A DNA stretch of 64,000 nt. Source: Gonocerus acuteangulatus. Its lineage: Eukaryota; Arthropoda; Insecta; Hemiptera; Coreidae. Under the pieces are notes generated by a model. That model saw only the letters and a program-made list of their open reading frames with translations, did no database searches and was not told the origin of the DNA. This document shows, in pieces, positions 31,660-45,018 of this stretch. Where the stretch lies: the NCBI GenBank assembly GCA_946811695.1, contig OX328124.1, positions 83,270,923 through 83,334,922 of the forward strand. The letters are read 5' to 3'. The translations under genes and the position numbers were made by a program. Position 1 is the stretch's first letter. Every line of letters starts with the position of its first letter.

Positions 31660-32983
31660 ACAAAGGACCCCGCCCTTTCCTAATGGAAAATGGCTTTCGG
31701 TCAAATTGAACGAAATGCTCGTTGTATAGAGAAAGTCTTTCTGAAAAAAAGTCTCCCTGGGCACAAAACCCAAAAGTTCGAACTTTTGGTACTTTTGGGT
31801 ATCCGAAGTTTTCCATTTTTGATTTTTGCAAAATCTCGAGATCTGGTTGAAAGGTTTCGCAAGCCATTTGGCCAGTAAAAAAAAAATACTTATCAATTAT
31901 TTTTCGAAGACCTTTCGAACGACACCACATTTGACACTGTACCCCCCCCCCACCCACGGGAGTGGGGGGACGCTTCTTTTTGTAATTATCATCTATCCAT
32001 TATCATTTGAAGATCTTTTCGAAGGCAATACACTGAAACCTTGCCTCACACCTTTACCCCACCCCCACCCAGGGCCGCCACATGGGGGGGGGGACAACCC
32101 CCCCAAGTATATTTCATTAGGAGTCGTTATAAAACTAGAAGTACCGAAAGTGACCTTTGCTGCACCGATTGTCGGCTTTTATTCTCATTTCGCTCAAAAC
32201 TCAAGATCAAAATAATTTTAAAATGTCCAAAGTCCTATATCAAAGTACTAGAATTTTCAGTCTGGCTCTGAGAAGTGGGGGCCCGTGATCTGGTTCCGGG
32301 CCCGGCTCTGAGATGTGGCGGCCCTGCCCCCACCCCAAACCCCAACCCACCTCCATCTCGTATGTTTCCAAAAAAGTCCTTTTTTCGCAAAAAAAAAGTG
32401 TTCCGTTTGCAGACATTAACATTAGTGGCCCTGAAAAGGGCCGCTTTTTGTCTCTTAGACTACTGTTAACTGTTTTGACTTTTCTTTTGCTATCGATCAG
32501 CTGCATCTAACGTATGATTCAGGAAGTAAGAAGTCGGATATTTGATGTTTTGATGATGACGAGCATATCCCAAGGGGTAAGGGTAACGGTATGAGGCAAG
32601 GTTTCAGTGTATTGCCGTCGAAAAGATCTTCAAATGATAATGGATAGACGATAATTGCAAAAAAAACTCCCCCCCCCCCACTCCCGTGGGTGGAGGGGGG
32701 GGGGGGGGGGGGGGGGGGTAGGAGTGTCAAATGTGGTGTTGTTCGAAAAATAATTGATAGGTATTTTTTTACTGGCCAAATGGCTTGGGAAACCTTCCAA
32801 CCAGAGATCTCGAGATTTTGCAAAAATTAAAAATGGAAAACTTCGGATACCCAAAAGTTTCAACTTTCGGGTTTTGTGCCCATGGAGACTTTTGTTCAGA
32901 AAGACTTTCTCTATCCAACGAGCATAGTTTCGTTCAATTTGACCGAAAGCCATTTTCCATTAGGAAAGGGCGGGGTCCTTTGT
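31660..32983. mobile_element. Foldback element E with about 400-bp inverted arms
   Basis: Left arm 31660-32060 and right arm 32574-32983 are inverse copies from ACAAAGGACCCCGCCCTTTC inwards, through GGCTTTCGGTCAAATTGAAC, AGATCTCGAGATT and CACTCCCGTGGGTGG to CTTGCCTCACACC. The loop of about 510 bp has G/C homopolymers and no recognised gene. Class unknown; unrelated to the CAGGGTGTCCC family. Confidence 0.75.
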
Positions 32984-33539
32984 AACGTGTATGTGAAATT
33001 CGTCTGGTCTGGTAGAGAATACCACTGAATCAAACAATTGCAGTTAAAGTGTTAAAATATTTTATTAATAGACATGATCAGTTTTGAACTTTTAGTAAAC
33101 CTTCCTAAATATCTCGAATACGGTTGCAAAATTCAAATAGGAAAGTCTTTTTATAGCCCTCTGAACACCATAAGAAAATCATCATGTATGAGTTACGAAT
33201 TTACTCAAATGAGTTTATAATAGATGCGAAAAAACACTGACGTCATTTAGTGACAGGTGATTTTAATAATGTCTTTGAAGTAAAATGTTTAGCTCTTTGC
33301 TTAATTTTTTTCTCTTTCCTTATCGCGCGAAACCTGTTGCTCTTGTCAGATTTGTGAACACCCTCCTACTGTAAACTTAATTTGTCTGCGGTGGCTCATG
33401 GTGATTTTTGTTTATTTGATGTAAATTACACCCAGCCTTTGAATTTCCACTGTATTACACATTATATACCTCGGTACTCTTTTAATAATACATCTTACAT
33501 GTAACATTTTTATTTAAAGTATAGTTATTGCTGTTCCAA
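32984..33539. other. Presumed 5' flank of the Dark gene
   Basis: 555 bp between foldback element E and the Dark start codon. An in-frame TAG at 33522-33524 precedes the ATG. No firm core promoter element could be identified. Confidence 0.4.
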
Positions 33540-33668
33540 ATGCCAAATTTAGTTGAAAAAATTATTTTTGATAATTTCAATTTTTTAAAAAAGGATTTAC
33601 AAGATGATATAATTATAGAGTGCAGAGGTTTATTAAGCACTTCGGAATTTATAGAATTGGATTCTTTT
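33540..33668 (+). CDS. Dark: Dark exon 1 (CARD, first half)
   Basis: ATG at 33540, preceded by an in-frame TAG at 33522; 43 residues from MPNLVEKIIFDNFNFLKKDL to EFIELDSF; donor GTAAGT. Fits helices 1-3 of a CARD. Confidence 0.82.
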
Positions 33669-36600
33669 GTAAGTCTTGATGTATATCATTCTTTGATTTT
33701 AATTGCTGAAATAGATCTATTTTTAAGTGTAATATATATTTGTATTTTTTAGAGTTACTTTTAGGTTTATTTCCTTAATATAATAAATCCCCGATGCTTT
33801 ATAGGAAATTGTTTTCCTCAATAATATAACCTTTTCCAAACTTTAGGGTCCTACAGTTAGCCTTATCATTTCATTCTGTCATTGTTGAAGACAGTTTCAT
33901 TGTTTTCTTTTTGTTTTTTCGAAAAAGAACTAAATTATGATGAAATGAAAATATAGTCGCAGATATAACTAGACCCTGGGCCAGAACTATCTTAAGAATT
34001 GCTTATATTCTTCTCGTCTATTTTAGTGCCCTATGAATGACTTGATTGATTGCCAATTTTAAGATTCAAAATATTTACAATCATTTGTATAGGGTTTTTT
34101 TTTCCCTGTCTTAAGTGTTTTAAGACTAGGCACCAACTTATCTTATAAGTTCCATAGTGAGAGGTTATATGAAATTTACAATTTTATAACTTTCAAGCAC
34201 ATGAGGACTAGGAAGGTATCATTAAAAATTCCTTTCAGAGCATTGATATTTTTTTGTAGCGAAACATTGGAGTCGATTTTGTTAGTTAAGATAAAACGAT
34301 TGATTATACGCATAAACAATTTTCAAAAATCTACTGATTCCTTAATAAGTTGCTTTTATTAATTTGTTTTCAGTATTTAATATATATATTAATTATGTAC
34401 TTTGAACTGATATTAGGTTGTTAGCAACGTATACAATTTAAAAAAAATTCATTATACTAATAGAACGACTTAAGTAAAATTAATGTGAAAGGTTTATATA
34501 GATAAAGATTAATATGAGAATGTACAGCAAAGAAAAACAATTAGGAGAGTGAATCTCTGTGGTGACAGTGTGATTGTGTAGAGATGTATGTCTTCTGCTG
34601 GGATCGCTAATTCAGTATTCATCTCTGACATTAAGGACTCAATAAAATATGTCACTATTGTAAGGAGAATGCTTTAACAATAGTGCTACTATACTGAACA
34701 GTGTACAGAAAGAAAAAAATTCTGGCAATCCCATTTGTTACTCATAATGTAATATTAAAAAAACAACAAAAAACAACAGATTAACACTTAATGCTAATTT
34801 ATATCAATTCATACTGCCATAATATTAATAGAGGGCACATATTCTAGTATTAAATATCTTGAATTCAGTCATATTGTCTACTGTTTTACTTTTTAAAACA
34901 ATACTTGATATAGTTTAATGTTTCATGCCTGTACAGTTTCGGAATCAAACATTATCAGGTAACAATATATAATATTTGTTAGTTTTTACATGCTTTCAGT
35001 ATCACCTGCAGTTGAGAGTTTTTATAAATACTCTTCGCGTAATTTCTCCATGTTTACGGTAGCAGTTGCTTATTTGAGTCTAAAGTTTGAATTTTATATA
35101 TATATATATCAAAACAACAACTCACATGGGGAGTATACAGCGATGGGGTCACTGATCTGGACCAATTTTTTCTGGTGATTCTACATTGAAAAATAGTCGA
35201 CACGTGTCCGAGCGTTTGGTCCAATGCGCCTTAGGAGCCGAGAAATAAAATAAAATAGGTTAAAAGTGCTTTACTTTTTATATCGAGTTTTGAAAATGAT
35301 ATTGACATGATTCTTTCACCAATTCATTTGTTTTATAGAGTAGATTAAAGGAAAAATATAATCGTTAAACAATAATTTATATTTCGTCAAATAAATTCAA
35401 AAATATGCTTACGTTTCAAGTAGAGGAGTATTATACATTTTTTTACATCACAAATAATAGCAGATTTAAAATCAGCACGCCAAGAAACCCTAATGTGGTG
35501 AATATCGTTGAAAACAAAAAATAATGATTTTTCCCAGTCTGGAAGAGACTAAAAATGTGTAAGTGAAAAAGTATCGTGACGTTTTGAAATTCAATATCTC
35601 CCCTTGAGATAATCCGATTTTTACGTCATTAGAATCTTTCAAAAGAAGAAAGACTCCTTTTTCTAACCATATAAATCACTACAGTATTATCTCAAAAGGT
35701 ACTTGCAAAACATGGTTCTCAAAATAAAAGTAAAATGTAAACCTTTTTGCATATAACGTCAATCCCAGAACACGTAGAAACACCCCGATTGGAAGGAAAT
35801 GTGTCACATTAGGGCCTTTATCGACCCTCCAAGTTTGGTTTGAATCGGGTAAATATTCTTTGAAATATGGCCAGATTGTTTAATCTTTAACAAAATTTTA
35901 GGGGTCCCCCCTTTGCGAAATTTAAAATACATTTTTATTTATTGTTGTAATGTTCCCAAAATTTGAATTTAGGGTTTTTTCAATGTGCTAAAAACGAATC
36001 TGACATCCGTTTTCAAATAAAATTTTTTTTTTTATAATCAATGACTTTTTAGATGTAGTATATGGAATATTCTGGCAGAATAATGACTTCTATAGAGTTG
36101 AGTATGTAAAAACATTTTTGATTTAAAAACGGATGTCAGATTCGTTTTTAGCACATTGAAAAACCCCTGATTTCAAATTTTTCCAGATCGGTGACCCCAT
36201 CGCTGTATACTCCCCTTGTCAGTATACTTAAAAACCCGCACACCAGGTAGCAATACCTTTATCTTGTCCAGGAGCTGGGGAGTTCACATCAGCTCCTAAA
36301 AAAAGATATCCTAAAACAGGGCTTTTGTATTTTTTTTTATTTCTACCATTTTTTTCTAATGTTATTTATAGTGCTTACAAGTTTATTATGGCTATATTTC
36401 TTGCACACACTCAAATGAACACAATAAAAACACCTTATCACTTTGTTCCATGCACATCAACTCGCTAAAAAAAAAAACTCGTTCCTTTAATTATTATGTT
36501 ATCCACTATTTTCAGAATGACCTAAATATTTCAAATTGGCTGTGCCACACCCTTAAATCCTCTGAAATTTCAATTTTGATTTTTAGTTTACACATCATAC

Positions 36601-37234
36601 TTTTTATAATATAAAACATATTCTAACTTTTTTTTATGAGTGGTTATAATTAGGAAAAATAATATGACCAAAAACAATTTTTAAATTTGATTTAATATTA
36701 TTTTATTGCTAAAATATTTTCATATTTCTTGTGGTTTATAGAACTAATTGTTAATAAAATTTTTGTTTGTAAAATCCCATAGTTAAATTGAATTCATAAA
36801 CCAGTTTTCAATACTTCATAAAGTTAGAGAATGATCCCCCCAATTCATTTACCAAAATAGATAGATAAGTCTAAACTAAGGTACTAATTTTACTTGCACA
36901 TAAAAATTTTTTATTACATTTTCAGGAAGATGAAGAAAAAAAGATTGAAAAATTTCTGAATATAATGTCAAAAAAATCTTATTCAAATTTGAATATTTTT
37001 CTGTCAAAATTAGAGGAATGGTACAGTTGGTTACATGAAGGAATAAAGGATTACATACATACTATTAATCCAGAGGATGATTTATTTAATACTCACAAAT
37101 TAGGCGGAGTACCTAATTTGCCATTGATGAACATCACTAGGGAAGAACTGGTATTATTTTAAAATTTAATTCATTATATTTAAAATTTTCTTAATATATT
37201 TTTTAATACCAGTGCACCTTCACATGTGTATTTG

Positions 37235-37313
<79 letters not shown>

Positions 37314-40300
37314 AGGGTGTCCCAAATAAGACGGCTCAAACTAATTTTGCGGCCAAACGGTTGGTCTGAGAAGAAAATGTCAGAGGTAAATGTTGTAGGG
37401 CTTGGCCTAAGCTTTCTAAATATGTCGACTATTTAACATATTTACCGTGCATGTGCGCTCGGCGCTAGATGAAATGTTAGGGTTTGCAAATGACCCCTAT
37501 TATTATGCACATCATTTTAAAGGGAACTAAAATACAAACCCTTTGCTGCAAACCGCACTTCGATATCTTCAAAATGAAATGAGTTTTGTGCGATTCAAAT
37601 TTTATTGTGTTAAATTAAAAAGATTTTTTGGAGGCACTTACAGAGGTCGGTTATGAATGTGTGATACATGTCTTCGAGGTATTTTTTCCTCAACATTCTG
37701 AAAAAAATATGGGCGATCCTCTAAAAGAAATATTTTTCCTAATAACTTTAATAAAATTGAAAATAAGGCATCTTTTTGAAGTATTTAGTCTTCAGGAATT
37801 AACTAAGCAGTATTATCAGCGGCATATTATTACAAACTTCGATCACTGCCTAATGAAGCTTGCACAAGCGATATCCTGAGTAATCGCAATCTTTATAAGT
37901 ATGAACAACAGAGGACCCAATGTCAACATTACTACATACTCAACATTTTACAGAATACTTCAAACAACACGACAACTGCCTAAAGATATTCACTGATGGA
38001 TCAAAAACTGAAAGCGGAGTTGGCTCGGCAGCAGTTATGCAAGAAGATATTTATGCCCAGAAGCTGCCCCCATATTTAAACATATTAGGGGCAGAATTAT
38101 GTGTGGAGAAATCCACATATCAGTGTTCGGGAGATAGCCAAAGAAACACGGATTTCAAGAGGAACTGTTCACCGCACACCTCAGCGCAGTATGTACCATA
38201 CCACCCTTATCACGTATCTTTGCATCAAGCCCTTTCAAATGGGGATATGGAAGTGAGGGAGGAGTACTGCAGGTAGGGAATCAACTCCTTGCGGCAAAAC
38301 GGGGTATTCATGAGGAATGTTCTCTTCAGTGATGAAGCCACATTTGAAAGTGATGGGTCCGTGAACAGGCATAGCTCACATTATTGGTCCATGAATAACC
38401 CTCAATGGATAAGGCAGGCAGACCACCAGTATCGGTGGTCGGGAAACGTCTGGTACGGGATTCTGGGTGGTAAAATTATTGGCCCTGATTTTTTGGAAGG
38501 TCCTGTATCGGGGAATGCTTACAGGACATTCATCTTGGATCGATTTTCGCTGGAGTGTAATGTGAACAGTTCCTCTTAAAATCCGTGTTTCTCTGGCAAA
38601 CGCCCGAACACTGATGTGGGGATTTCTCCTAACAAGGTCCAACATGATGTCCTAGTCTCTTCAACGATGTCTTCTGGTGAAAGAGAAATGTCCTTGTCGG
38701 GCGTTTGACATCAGGCGCAAAATCGTTTTGTAAGACGGATGAACTCGGTTTGGTTAAAGTCTAGCGCGTAAAGTCGAGCAGCCATCCGAGCTTTACGTCT
38801 ACACTCCCCGAAAACAATAATCCTATATACAATCTCTCTACTTGTGAACTTCATGGTTGAAAGCGAATATTACACTAATAATGAACAAAACAAAATAATG
38901 AACCATAATCCAATAATGAATATCGGATCCAAAGGATTAGATAGATAACATGTATGATGAGATTTAGCTTAGTTAATCCCTAAAGACTAAATACTTAAAA
39001 AAGATGCCTTATTTTCATTTTTATTAAAGTTATTAGGAAAAATATTTCTTTTAGAGGATCAACCATATTTTTTTCAGAAAGTTGAGGAAAAAATACCTCG
39101 AAGACATGTATCACACATTCATAACCGACCTCTGTAAGAGCCTTCAAAAATTTTTTTTAATTTAACACAATACAATTTGAATCGCACGAAACTCATTTCA
39201 TTTTGAAGATATCGAAGTGCGGTTTGCAGCAAAGGGTTTGTATTTTAGTTCCCTTTAAAATTATGTGCATAATAATAGGGGTCATTTGCAAACCCTAACA
39301 TTTCATCTAGCGCCGAGCGCACATGCGCGGTAAATATGTTAAATAGTCGACATATTTAGAAAGCTTAGGCCAAGCCCTACAACTTTTACCTCTGACATTT
39401 TTTTCTCAGACCAACCGTTTGGCCGCAAAATTAGTTTGAGCCGTCTTATTTGGGACACCCTGTATATAAATATACATACAGGGTGTCCCATAAATGTGTG
39501 ATCAAATTTTTGGAATGGATAATAAGCCTTAAAAGGAACAAAAAAATACATATAAAGTATGGTTAGAATCTCAACGGTAAGGGAGATATTACACTTTTTC
39601 TGTTTTTTTATAGATTGCTTACTTTTTTACAAACGAATTATTGTAGCTCCACCCCAGTTGGCCACTCAGAAAAGCCAATGGTACCAAATGAAATCTGGTT
39701 AAATTTTCTATAGGAATACGATAGATGATATCTAAGGAACAAGAAAAAGTTTTAGTTTTGTTTGCTCAACTAAATTACTTTAGGGTTAAATCAAATTTTG
39801 TGGATATTTACAGCTCACATTGTTTTTCTATAGATGGGATCTTAACATCCCGGATCTCAGAAAAACATCTTCATTTTGTAAGCTTTGATATGCTGCAAAA
39901 CAAGCCTATTTTTATTTGACAATTACGAATGTGAGGGAACAAGAAACAAAAAAATAAAAACAGATTAAATGACAGACTTTTAAGAGCGAACCTTTCAAAT
40001 GGTCAGCATTCACCTGCCAGGATTTCTCAACCAACCGTTTTCGAGATATTTGGAAAAATATATGATGATCCCAAAACTTTTCATGTCTTTTAATACATTT
40101 TTTTTTATATACAGTGAAACCTCCTGTAACAGACACCTCTATGAACGGACAGAATATCCATGGTCCCGGCGAAACCCCCTTTAAATCTATGCATTAGCAC
40201 CTCTCAATAGGGGACCCTCTACTTACGGACAACGGACACCTAAAATCAGACCCATATAGCTGATTTCAACTCTCAATAGCGGACAGGGTAAAATATTTAA

Positions 40301-43300
40301 TTGGATTCTCAGAATCTCAAGAAAAAGCACAACCTGGCGGGCATTGCTAGTAAAATTCATACGAAATGTCAATTGTAAACCGTACCCTACTGTTCCAGGA
40401 ACCACATCTTGTTTTGTTACACCATTTTTCAGCAAGTTTTATTCAGTTTGTATCTAGTCATGAAGTCCGAAAAGAACGCGTGTAACTCTAAAAAATAAAG
40501 TGGAAGTTTCAAAAGTGTATGGTAGTTTAAAGCTTAGTGTTAGAGACCTGGGCGCAAAGTTTGACTTTGGCAAAACGCAGACGTCAAACTTCGCGTAGTT
40601 ATTAAAACGATATGTGGAGAAAGTGCATCGGTTAATGTTGATTTAGTTCAACATTGGAAAAACAAATAGGTTTACATTTGCCATGACTATGAGGCTAAAA
40701 ATATATTTAATTTTGATGAAGCGGCTTTATTTTTCGAGCCCTGCCAAACAAGACAATGATTCTAAAAGGGGATACGTGCACAGAAGACAAACAAAGCAAA
40801 GATCGTTTAACTGTTATGTTGTTTGTAAATATCGAAGGCGATTTTGAACAGTCGTTAATAATCAGTAAATCATTAAAACCACGTTGTTTTAAGAACATTA
40901 ACGTCAATACTTTAGGAATATCTTAGCAAGCTAACAAAAAAGCATGGATGACAACGCCTATAATGAGTGAATGGCTAAAAACTTTCGATCAGAGAATGCG
41001 AAATCGAAAACGACGTGTAATTTTGTTTATGGACAACGCGACATGCCACCCACAGATGCATCTAATAAATGTCAAAATACAGTTTTTTCCACCGAATGAC
41101 ATTTTTCTGCCATCCCCTCGATCTCGGCATTATTAAAAATTTCAAAACACATTACAGAAAACGATTTCTATGGGAAGCCATTATGAAAATACTCAAGCGA
41201 TTATGTTACTAATGTACTGGACGCGGTATTGTGGATAATGACAGCTGTAAAAGAAATAAGAAACTGTTGTACACTGCTTTTTAAAAGGTGGATTTCATTA
41301 ACCTCCCAATAATGGACGTTTTTTACGGACCCAATGGTGTCGGCTGTAAAGAGGTTTCACTGTAATTCTTTAACTCCAAATGTAACCAACATTTTAACAT
41401 TATGTATGTATTAGATGAATTTCAAACATGTAGAAAATATTTGAATTGAATCCCACGATTCTAAGTACTCAAACAGAAAATGAATATTGAGTGCAGAAGA
41501 AAGCCTCTCGACTGGGCCAGAGATTCAAAGGGCCGAGTTTTCTTTTAAGAAAACATAAAAATTTATTTATTTTTAACTTTAATAAATTCTAATTGAATTA
41601 ACACTTTGTTGAAGCTGATTGAGTTGAAAAGGGAATTAAGGAGTTTAAAGAAAGGGCATTATCTTGTTATCCATGGAATGGTGGGAAGTGGAAAAACCTC
41701 TTTGGCGGTAGAAGCCCTTTTGGACAACGACATTTTGAACTTATTTGGGGTATGTTCTTTCAATGCTATCTATTAAATGACAGTTTTTATTATTTTAAAT
41801 TTTGATTGACATGAGATAATGTATGATTTTTTAGTATCAAGTTTATTGGCTCACGGCAGGAAGTGAGGGGGCTGAAGATCCAACAATTCTTTTAGAAGAA
41901 TTGAATGCAAGACTACCTGACAAATTGCCACATATTTCTTCACCTACTCATCTCGCAGCAATTGAACTTAACAAAAGGTATGATGTACTCTATAGATTAA
42001 AAAATGCCTTACTAGACACAGTTAGCGACCAAAGTTTCTGGACTTCCATATTTATTGAAAAAAATCACAATTTCTTGTGAGAATAATAATGAGGTTATTG
42101 TTCAGCTATTCTCTGAGATACATAAATATGTCTAACACTTAGCATATTTGTTATTTTGAAAATAAAGAGAAAGTCCTAGACTTTGAAAAAAGCAAAACAA
42201 AAAAAAAAGCAAATTTACAGCCTACAATTAAACACACGGAGGCTCTTTTATGGTATAGGGATGTATGGCGACTGCAGGTGTTGGACAGTTGTTTTACATT
42301 GAAAAAAGTAATAGTGAGTATTGGTGCTAATAGCCATAACAGTCGGTATATATATAACAGTGAGTAGGGACAGCTTATTCTTTATTCTAACACCAACAAA
42401 AAAGTGTCCAAAAATGTTTTTTACATTTTTCAATGCTTTTTTGTTGTTGTTGTTTTGTTACTTTTGTTGCTTCTATAAAAAATTAAATTATGTTATAAAA
42501 CTTATGAATTAAGATACTTAATATTAAAGCATTGATCAAATAGTTTTAACATTAGTGTCCCTGGGCAATGTAATTGAGACGACCAAATTTTTTAAATTGT
42601 TTCCTTCTTTGACTGACTAATGGAATAATGAGGAAATTAATGCTACAAAAGTTAAACTCTCTATTTTGAAATTAAATTTGACTTGATTTTATAGAAAAAT
42701 AATCATTACCTAATCTTCATGATAATCATTACCGTCCGATGTCCCTGAGCATATTTACTACATTTTCTCTCGAACTAATTTCAGTTAAAAATTAAATACT
42801 GCCTCATAAACTACGTACTTACAATAATTTTAATTAATATAACTATTTCGGGGGGAAAAAATATAAATATTTTTGGAACAATGGTCATTACCATTCGCAT
42901 CATTACCATTCTGCTCAACATTGGACGGTAATGATCAACGTGGGACGCTAATGGCACTAATAAATATATCCTTTATCGTTATTTTTTTTGCCTCTTTGTT
43001 TGGTTGATTGTTCCGAAAATTAATCATTTCCAATGCGTAGGTACTTTTCTATCAAATGAACTTCTGTAAAGAAAATATCTAATTCAAATTGAAACAATTC
43101 AGGTGATAAAATGTTAGACATACCTGTAATTCACTGGTTCGAGTTCTACCTATTCAGTTATTCAATTAAATCATAATATGCTAATAAAATGTAGAATAGA
43201 AAAAAAACTCATTTAATCCCATTTGTATTAACCCTTAGGCTGCTATTGACTATTATATTAGTCCGGAGAGAGCAGTGCCCCGGGTGCTACGGACTATTAT

Positions 43301-44949
43301 ATTAGTCTGGAGGGAGTAGTGCCCCAAGTGCTACGGACTACTATAATAGTGCGGCTTCTTTTGAGCTTGGCTGCTACGAGTTATTATATCAGTCCTTCTA
43401 CTATTGCCATCAGTAGGCTGTTAATAGAAGCTGCAGTGTCCTTCAAAGCCGATAGGGGGCATAGGATTTCAATTTTGTCACTTTAGCTTCCAACTACTTA
43501 GCCTACCTGTACAAGTATACCTGCAACCTCCCCCTTTTTACTGCCGAAAACCGCTGTTTTTCTTTACCTGGAATTTACTCTGCATATTTCTCTAGTATAT
43601 TTTGAACTTTTCAAGTGAACAATTGTGTGTGTGTGTAAATATTTCTAGGAAAATTTATTCTGACAAGAATTGTTAGAATGTTTGACGGGTGTGAGGGTGT
43701 GAAAGTGAAGTGGAGTTTTCTTGGGATGACCATGAGGGTTCCGATTATTTATCCCAAAATGTTTCTGTTGGAGAAACACCTGGAACAAGTGGAATACAAA
43801 GTACAAGAGAAGAGGGAAGAGGGAATCTTCCAACGAAATATCGTTTGAGGAAAGTATTCAGCACACGGGACACTCCAGGCGCTAGGCTATCCCGCACCAC
43901 AGTACCATCTAGTCCTATGTGTATTACGCAGCCTAAAGGTTAAATACAAGAGTCAAAACAGAAAAATTGTTTGAAGATCATTACTATCCAATAACATACA
44001 TATCATTACCATCTGAGCCACACATTTGAAAATGCCCATATTTCGAAAAATAGAGTTCTGGGTGCATGACCAACTATTCACCATCACATATATGTCCATT
44101 TGGCCCAAAAATAGTTGATGAACTTTCAAGTTGATTTCTGTAAAATTTGAGAACCAAATTTCAAAAGAGTGTGCTCTTTATTACTTGTTTTTATTTGCCA
44201 CAAACCCAAGGAGTAAGAATAGAACCTTCTATTTGCTAACAGGGTGTCTACTGCACGAAAAAGTCACGAAATGAAAAATAGGGCACGAAAATCACGAAAA
44301 AGTTACGAATTTGGAAACCATGTCACGAAATTTTTTTATTCATAGGTTTCCCATCAAAGAGCTAAATTCATCGAAGTTTCTGGAATTAATCGTTTTCCAC
44401 TAAAACTGTGTACAATCCGGTGGAGTGAAAACTCGCAGGTATTAGCTAGGGCTCATGCGATGATACCTGGCTTAAAGTTATGTTTAGAAAATGCAATTGA
44501 TGATCCTACAGTTGGTAGGAATTCCAGAGTTGTGCAGAACCATGTTCCGGTGGACGGATTCTGCTGGTTAACGAACTTGACCTTTCAAGTTAGACGAACA
44601 ATTTTTATAGGAAATTTCATCAAAATCGGACCATTTTTGAGCCGGTTGGAGGGCGAACTTAGAAAAAGATATATACACATTTCAACAACCATCATATTCG
44701 TGATCTATGGGATCTGAAACTGAAATTTTCGTGTTGCCATCACCGGATTGCGTCATGATGTCAACCTCTAAGCGGGTTTCCTCCTTATAAGGGAAATTTA
44801 ATCTAAAAACTGGAATCTATCATTTTAGTGCGGTTCCTCCCTCCCTCCATTGGAATGAAACCTGAGATTAACCTCATGACGCAATTCGGAAATGCCAACA
44901 CGAAAATTTCATGTTTCAGATCCCATGGATCACGAATATAACGGTGGTT

Positions 44950-45018
<69 letters not shown>

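Larger units (their letters stand above)
37313..39462. mobile_element. Foldback element A, IS630/Tc1-mariner superfamily, about 500-bp arms
   Basis: Begins CAGGGTGTCCCAAATAAGAC and ends with its inverse, each beside TA (37311-37312; 39463-39464). Arms run about 37313-37810 and 38968-39462 with very high identity (GGCCAAACGGTTGGTCTGAG; GCTCGGCGCTAGATGAAATG). The middle holds a mariner-like transposase fragment on plus, a second N-terminal transposase fragment on minus, and an RNase H piece of a LINE. It is therefore a rearranged element, not a simple deletion. Confidence 0.88.

Noticed and set aside
31628..32953. Pairs of ORFs near 31.7 and 32.7 kb that encode each other's sequence
   Set aside because: They arise from the inverted arms of foldback element E, contain homopolymer-derived Pro/Gly runs and match no family.
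43239..43410. CRISPR-like repeat array
   Set aside because: Degenerate direct repeats without spacers of even length, in a eukaryotic intron next to a piggyBac end; no CRISPR array is present in the window.
44460..44717. ORF of 85 codons in Dark intron 4
   Set aside because: Its second half is repeat family B, which is non-coding in the other copies.
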